From Psychroflexus planctonicus (lineage in GTDB: Bacteria > Bacteroidota > Bacteroidia > Flavobacteriales > Flavobacteriaceae), in assembly GCF_014640195.1 (NCBI RefSeq), contig NZ_BMGM01000007.1, positions 62,001-126,000 of the forward strand: a DNA stretch of 64,000 nt, written 5' to 3'. Position numbers and translations under genes: made by a program. The notes beneath the pieces are model-generated. The model had not been told where the DNA came from. It did no database searches and saw only the letters and a list, made by a program, of their open reading frames with translations. This document shows, piece by piece, positions 60,269-64,000 of this stretch (within the stretch, counting starts at the first letter, position 1; each line of letters starts with the position of its first letter).

Positions 60269-60595
60269 CTATAACATTCCTAATTCAAGCTTAGCTTCTT
60301 CGCTCATATTGTCTTTGGACCAAGCTGGTTCAAAAGTCATTTCTACGTTACAGTCTGCAACCACATCTAAAGACTTTACTTTTTCTTGTACTTCTTGTGG
60401 AAGTGATTCTGCAACAGGACAGTTTGGAGAAGTTAGGGTCATGATGATTTTAACTTCTGCATTTTCATTTACAAACACATCATAAATTAAGCCCAATTCG
60501 TATATATCTACAGGAATTTCTGGGTCGTAAATGGTTTTTAGTACACGTACAATTTTATCTCCTAGTTCTTCTGTATTGATAGTTTCTGTTGCCAT
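60269..60595 (-). CDS. sufT: SUF-associated DUF59 protein SufT
   Basis: A 108-residue MIP18/DUF59 protein: YDPEIPVDIYELGLIYDV near 23-40 and TLTSPNCPVAESLPQEV near 53-69, with the conserved Cys in the turn. SufT helps mature certain iron-sulfur proteins in other bacteria. It is in the suf operon, six bases after sufE. Confidence 0.92.
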   Translation of the reverse strand: MATETINTEELGDKIVRVLKTIYDPEIPVDIYELGLIYDVFVNENAEVKIIMTLTSPNCPVAESLPQEVQEKVKSLDVVADCNVEMTFEPAWSKDNMSEEAKLELGML

Positions 60596-60601
60596 TTTAT
60601 T

Positions 60602-61027
60602 TTAATTTAATTTAGCTTGGTAAGCTATAGCGTAATTTTTCAATTGTTTAATCATGCTCACTAATCCGTTTGCACGAGTTGGAGAAAGGTGTTCTTTCAG
60701 CCCTATTTCATCTATAAAAGCGGTATCAGCTTCAAGAATTGCTTTTGGTTTTTGGTTGGAATACGCTCGAATTAAAATTGCAATAATTCCTTTGGTTATA
60801 ATAGCGTCGCTATCAGCAGTAAAAACAATTTTATCATCTTTCATGTTAGCATGTACCCAAACTCTACTTTGGCAACCTTTAATAATGTTGTCATCTGTTT
60901 TATGCATTTCGTCCATGGGCTCTAAGCTCTTCCCTAACTCAATCATGTATTCATAGCGTTGCATCCAGTCTTCAAACATACTGAACTCGTCTACAATTTC
61001 TTCTTGAATTTCTCGAATTTCTGCCAT
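60602..61027 (-). CDS. sufE: Cysteine desulfuration protein SufE
   Basis: A 141-residue SufE: FEDWMQRYEYMIELGKSLEPM near 18-38, and the reactive Cys52 in IKGCQSRVWV, which takes sulfur from SufS. The C-terminal half has ITKGIIAILIRAYS near 75-88. It is in the suf operon, 17 bases after the META lipoprotein gene. Confidence 0.95.
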   Translation of the reverse strand: MAEIREIQEEIVDEFSMFEDWMQRYEYMIELGKSLEPMDEMHKTDDNIIKGCQSRVWVHANMKDDKIVFTADSDAIITKGIIAILIRAYSNQKPKAILEADTAFIDEIGLKEHLSPTRANGLVSMIKQLKNYAIAYQAKLN

Positions 61028-61044
61028 ATTTACTTATTCTCTGC

Positions 61045-61464
61045 TTATTTTCTTTCTTTCGCTTTCAAAACAACTTTTCCTTCTTTATCTAAAAAATACA
61101 ACATACTATCTGTTTGCGAAAAATGCTTCACTTTACTAGCTGCGCCAAAAAAAGCATTTTCAATTTCCATTGTTTCTTCGCAGTACATTTTTGTAGCAAC
61201 ACCATATCCTAAATCTAAATTTTCTTCTTCTAGATTATAGGTAAATTGGTAGTTATTGCAGCCAGATTCGCCAGAAACAGAATTTTGTTCTGTGTTAATT
61301 CTCATGTCTAAATCCATATCTTCTACGTTTCTATCTTCTATAGTAAGTAGCTGATATTCTTTATCTTCAAAAGTTGATGAATATTTTTTTTGATCTTCTG
61401 TTTTACCGCTTTTACAAGCTGAAATTGCCAGAATTAAAACCGATAAGAAAAGTATTTTTTTCAT
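61045..61464 (-). CDS. META-domain lipoprotein inside the suf operon
   Basis: A 139-residue predicted lipoprotein (signal peptide to Cys17 in ILAISACKSG). The body has the META/HslJ signature: SVSGESGCNNYQFTYNL near 63-79 and TKMYCEETMEIENAFFGA near 91-108. META proteins are envelope stress-related in some bacteria. Its place one base after sufS and 17 before sufE is unusual, since this is an exported protein in a cytosolic iron-sulfur operon. The role is unknown. Confidence 0.87.
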   Translation of the reverse strand: MKKILFLSVLILAISACKSGKTEDQKKYSSTFEDKEYQLLTIEDRNVEDMDLDMRINTEQNSVSGESGCNNYQFTYNLEEENLDLGYGVATKMYCEETMEIENAFFGAASKVKHFSQTDSMLYFLDKEGKVVLKAKERK

Positions 61465-61465
61465 G

Positions 61466-62713
61466 TTATTGAAGCATTTGTTGCGCTTTTTTAAGCGCGT
61501 TAATAAAATTATCTATTTCGCTTTTGGTATTATAAAATGCAAACGAAGCACGAATGGTACCCGGAATTTTGTAATATTCCATTATAGGCTGCGCACAATG
61601 ATGCCCTGTTCTTACTGCTATTCCTAATTTATCTAGAATGGTTCCGACATCGTAGGCATGAATTCCTTCAAAATTAAAAGAAAGTACAGCGGTTTTTTGA
61701 AGCGGCTCCGTTCCGTAAATAATTACGCTATCTAATTCTTTTAATCGATTAGTAGCATATACCAAAAGTTCGTATTCATATTTGGCAATAGCATCAAAGC
61801 CTATTTCATGCATATAATCTAAAGCCGCTCCAAAAGCAATACCACCAGAAATATTTGGTGTTCCTGCTTCAAATTTATGGGGCAAACCTGCATAAGTTGT
61901 TTTTTCAAAACTGACTTGATCAATCATTTCACCACCACCTTGATACGGCGGAAGCATTTCTAATAATGCTTCTTTTCCGTATAAAACGCCAACTCCTGTT
62001 GGCCCACAAATTTTATGGGCTGAGACGGTATAAAAATCTACATCTAAAGCTTGCACGTCAGCTTGAATATGCGGTGCAGCTTGTGCTCCATCAATTAAAA
62101 CTTTAGCTTTAATTTCATGCGCTTTATCTATGATAAATTGAATAGGGTTGATGGTTCCTAAGGCGTTGGAAACATGGTTTACAAACACCAATTTGGTTTT
62201 TGAATTTAGTAATTTTTCATATTCATCTAAATTCAGTTTTCCATCAAATTCCATAGGAATCACCCGCAACTTTGCTCCTGTTTTTTCACAAAGCATTTGC
62301 CACGGAACTATATTGGAATGATGCTCTAAAGCAGAAACAATTACTTCATCTCCCGCTTTTAAAATGGAAGAATACCCGCTAGCTACTAAATTAATTGCGT
62401 GTGTTGTGCCCGAAGTAAAAATAATTTCGTGTGCTTTTTCCGCATTAAAATGCTTTCTAATTTTCTCCCGAGCTTGCTCATAAGCATCGGTAGCTTCTTG
62501 CGAAAGCGAATGCACTCCACGGTGAATATTGGCATTGTAATTTTGATAGTAATCTACAATGCAATCAATTACTTGTTGTGGGGTTTGCGAGGTGGCTGCG
62601 TTATCAAAATACACCAAATCTTTCCCGTTTACTTTTCGTTGTAAAATAGGAAAATCCTTTCGTATACGTTCTACATCAAACTTCATTTGGGTTTCTGGAG
62701 TATTCATCTTCAT
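61466..62713 (-). CDS. sufS: Cysteine desulfurase SufS
   Basis: A 415-residue PLP enzyme of the group II desulfurases: LVYFDNAATSQTP near 33-45, EHHSNIVPWQ near 130-139, the PLP lysine in SAHKICGPTGVGVLYG near 231-246, and TGHHCAQPIMEYYKIPGTIRAS near 368-389 with the active Cys. SufS takes sulfur from cysteine and passes it to SufE. The start could also be one of two later Met codons (residues 3 or 10). It lies between sufD and the META lipoprotein. Confidence 0.96.
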   Translation of the reverse strand: MKMNTPETQMKFDVERIRKDFPILQRKVNGKDLVYFDNAATSQTPQQVIDCIVDYYQNYNANIHRGVHSLSQEATDAYEQAREKIRKHFNAEKAHEIIFTSGTTHAINLVASGYSSILKAGDEVIVSALEHHSNIVPWQMLCEKTGAKLRVIPMEFDGKLNLDEYEKLLNSKTKLVFVNHVSNALGTINPIQFIIDKAHEIKAKVLIDGAQAAPHIQADVQALDVDFYTVSAHKICGPTGVGVLYGKEALLEMLPPYQGGGEMIDQVSFEKTTYAGLPHKFEAGTPNISGGIAFGAALDYMHEIGFDAIAKYEYELLVYATNRLKELDSVIIYGTEPLQKTAVLSFNFEGIHAYDVGTILDKLGIAVRTGHHCAQPIMEYYKIPGTIRASFAFYNTKSEIDNFINALKKAQQMLQ

Positions 62714-62732
62714 TCATCTTTCTTTCTTATTA

Positions 62733-64000
62733 CTACAAATCGAATCCTAAGTGTACGCCGATTTTTAAAGCAATTTGCTTGGTAATTCTATTTTTAATCT
62801 CAGGAATTTTTACTCCCGTCAATACTTTATTGGCAAAGGCAAACATCATTAAGGCTTTGGCTTCTTTTAAAGGAATTCCACGTGAACGCAAGTAATACAA
62901 AGCTTCTTGATCCAATTGACCAATAGTACAACCATGGCTACATTTTACATCATCCGCAAAAATTTCTAGCTGTGGTTTAGAATTGATGCTGGCTTTGTCA
63001 TCCAACAAAATATTGTTGTTGCTTTGAAAAGCATCTGTTTTTTGTGCAATCTTATCTACTAAAACTTTTCCATTGAAAACGCCAGTTGATCGATCTGAAA
63101 AAACGCCTTTGTAATCTTGATGACTTTCACAGTTGGGTTGGGTGTGGTGCACCAAGGTATTGTGGTCTACATGTTGTTTTCCTTCTAAAATGGTAACACC
63201 ATTTAAAACCGAATTGATGTGTTCGCCGTGTTGGTAAAAATTCAAATTGTTACGGGTTAATTTTCCACCTAATGAAAAGGTATGCACCGAACAATGACTG
63301 TTGGATTCTTGTTTCACATGCGTATGGTCAATCAACGAAGAGCTTATTTTGTCGTTTTGGATTTTGTAATAATCCATCATGGCATTTTTCTCCACAAATA
63401 TTTCGGTAACCGAATTAGTTAAGACTGCATTTGCGGTTAAACTTTGGTGACGTTCAATAACTTGAATCTGAGCATTTTCTTCAACAACAATCAAGTTTCT
63501 AGGCTGAAGCATTAATGCACTTTCATTTCCAGTTGAAAAATGTAAAATCTGCACGGGCTTTTCAGCTGCAACCGATTTGGGTACACGAATAAAAGCACCT
63601 TCTTTTGAAAATGCCGTATTTAAAGCCGTTAAACTTTCTTCGGGTGCAATTTTATTGAAATACGTATCGATAATAGACTTGTATTTCGGATTGTTTAAAG
63701 CCGAAGACATTAAACAAGCATCAAATTTATCATGGGTTGTATTGGATAAATGCGAAGCATAAATGCCATCTACAAAAACAATTTGATAGGTATCTATTTC
63801 GTGAATGCAATATTTCTTAATATCGCGGTATTCAATGGTTTCTTCCTTTTTAGGAAAAATACTGTAATCATCTTTTAGTATTGACTTCAATGAAGTATAC
63901 TTCCAAGCTTCTTCCTTTTTGGTTGGAAAACCTTTGTTTTCAAAAAACTTTATCGCGTTATTTCTAAGTTGATGTATATCGTTTTCCAAATCAATTTGCT
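62733..64000 (-). CDS. sufD: SufD, iron-sulfur scaffold component (5' end outside window)
   Basis: SufD is visible from its stop codon to the right window edge. It has HQLRNNAIKFFENKGFPTKKE near the front, the SufBD beta-helix core with FSLGGKLTRNNLNFYQHG and NTLVHHTQPNCESHQDYKGVF, CSHGCTIGQLDQEALYYLRSRG near the C-terminus and VKIPEIKNRI. It joins SufB and SufC in the scaffold complex. The frame stays open upstream to 64000 (Gln-Ile-Asp before the TTG at 63989), so the apparent TTG start is probably internal and the true start lies outside. sufB and sufC are presumably beyond the edge. Confidence 0.95.
   Translation of the reverse strand, partial: QIDLENDIHQLRNNAIKFFENKGFPTKKEEAWKYTSLKSILKDDYSIFPKKEETIEYRDIKKYCIHEIDTYQIVFVDGIYASHLSNTTHDKFDACLMSSALNNPKYKSIIDTYFNKIAPEESLTALNTAFSKEGAFIRVPKSVAAEKPVQILHFSTGNESALMLQPRNLIVVEENAQIQVIERHQSLTANAVLTNSVTEIFVEKNAMMDYYKIQNDKISSSLIDHTHVKQESNSHCSVHTFSLGGKLTRNNLNFYQHGEHINSVLNGVTILEGKQHVDHNTLVHHTQPNCESHQDYKGVFSDRSTGVFNGKVLVDKIAQKTDAFQSNNNILLDDKASINSKPQLEIFADDVKCSHGCTIGQLDQEALYYLRSRGIPLKEAKALMMFAFANKVLTGVKIPEIKNRITKQIALKIGVHLGFDL

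Noticed and set aside
63987-63989. TTG start of sufD at 63989
   Set aside because: The frame stays open to the window edge and SufD proteins usually start further upstream, so the start is probably outside.

Overview
The window comes from a Bacteroidota genome, almost certainly a marine-type member of the Flavobacteriaceae. By eye the DNA is AT-rich, and many genes are preceded by the Bacteroidota-type -7 box TAnnTTTG instead of sigma70 hexamers. Family content agrees: a type IX secretion type-B sorting domain, DUF2480 and SufT inside a suf operon, DUF3078, DUF3127, DUF7033-like, an E1 alpha/beta fusion, a PcrB/GGGP-synthase homologue, an S46 dipeptidyl-peptidase, NhaD, and an ExbB-ExbD-TonB set with the flavobacterial type of TonB C-terminus. 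No phage, integrase, transposase or CRISPR array was seen. Nearly all of the sequence is dense chromosomal housekeeping and envelope-related coding DNA.

Layout. 1-5.2 kb: a cut signal-peptide gene, a HAD phosphatase, a degenerate-looking polysaccharide-deacetylase-like protein, RadC, a PaiB-like protein, a secreted ExbD-like protein and a YdjM-type membrane protein. 5.4-10.3 kb: fused 2-oxoacid dehydrogenase E1, an aldo/keto reductase, an HMA-MauE fusion and RsmI. 10.3-11.55 kb: a gene-free block of 226-bp tandem repeats with hairpin cores. 11.5-16.4 kb: prenylglyceryl-phosphate synthase, phosphopantetheinyl transferase, AhcY, a CIA30 protein and BioA. 16.5-20.5 kb: a looser, more accessory stretch with a small orphan gene, a gene remnant, a large T9SS-secreted protein and an outer-membrane barrel. 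20.7 kb: tRNA-Val(UAC). 20.9-26.8 kb: exbB-exbD-tonB-folC, then an amino-acid dehydrogenase with NhaD.

26.9-34.7 kb: AnmK, acyl-CoA dehydrogenase, a dispersed repeat, LipB, two alpha/beta hydrolases, a PagL-like enzyme, a GIN-domain lipoprotein and a lipocalin-like lipoprotein. 34.8-41.2 kb: S46 peptidase, DUF6364 protein, a FabI/FabH-like pair, a double DUF2975 plus XRE module and superoxide dismutase. 41.3-46.5 kb: orphan sensor kinase, flavin reductase, DUF3127 protein, LspA, a D-2-hydroxyacid dehydrogenase and a thioesterase. 46.5-47.2 kb: a second repeat array sharing the hairpin core of the first. 47.2-50.1 kb: an operon of RimB-type protease, RimK ATP-grasp ligase, M14 deacylase and 5-formyl-THF cyclo-ligase. 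50.2-55.1 kb: DUF3332 lipoprotein and an MBL-S8-M1 hydrolase operon. 55.2-58.7 kb: a CPA1 antiporter, DprA and a helical lipoprotein. 58.8-64 kb: DUF3078 barrel and the suf operon sufD-sufS-META-sufE-sufT-DUF2480, whose upstream part lies beyond the window.

The most interesting unexplained signals are the two non-coding repeat arrays (10.56-11.54 kb and 46.68-47.16 kb), which share a two-hairpin core, and the RimB-RimK-M14 cluster, which combines a peptide ligase, a protease and a deacylase of unknown substrate. Smaller points are probable leaderless promoters (lipB and the YdjM-like gene), several start sites settled by promoter position, and a terminator that contains the stop codon of the opposing gene. 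Functional calls come from motif and family recognition by reading; no database search was run.
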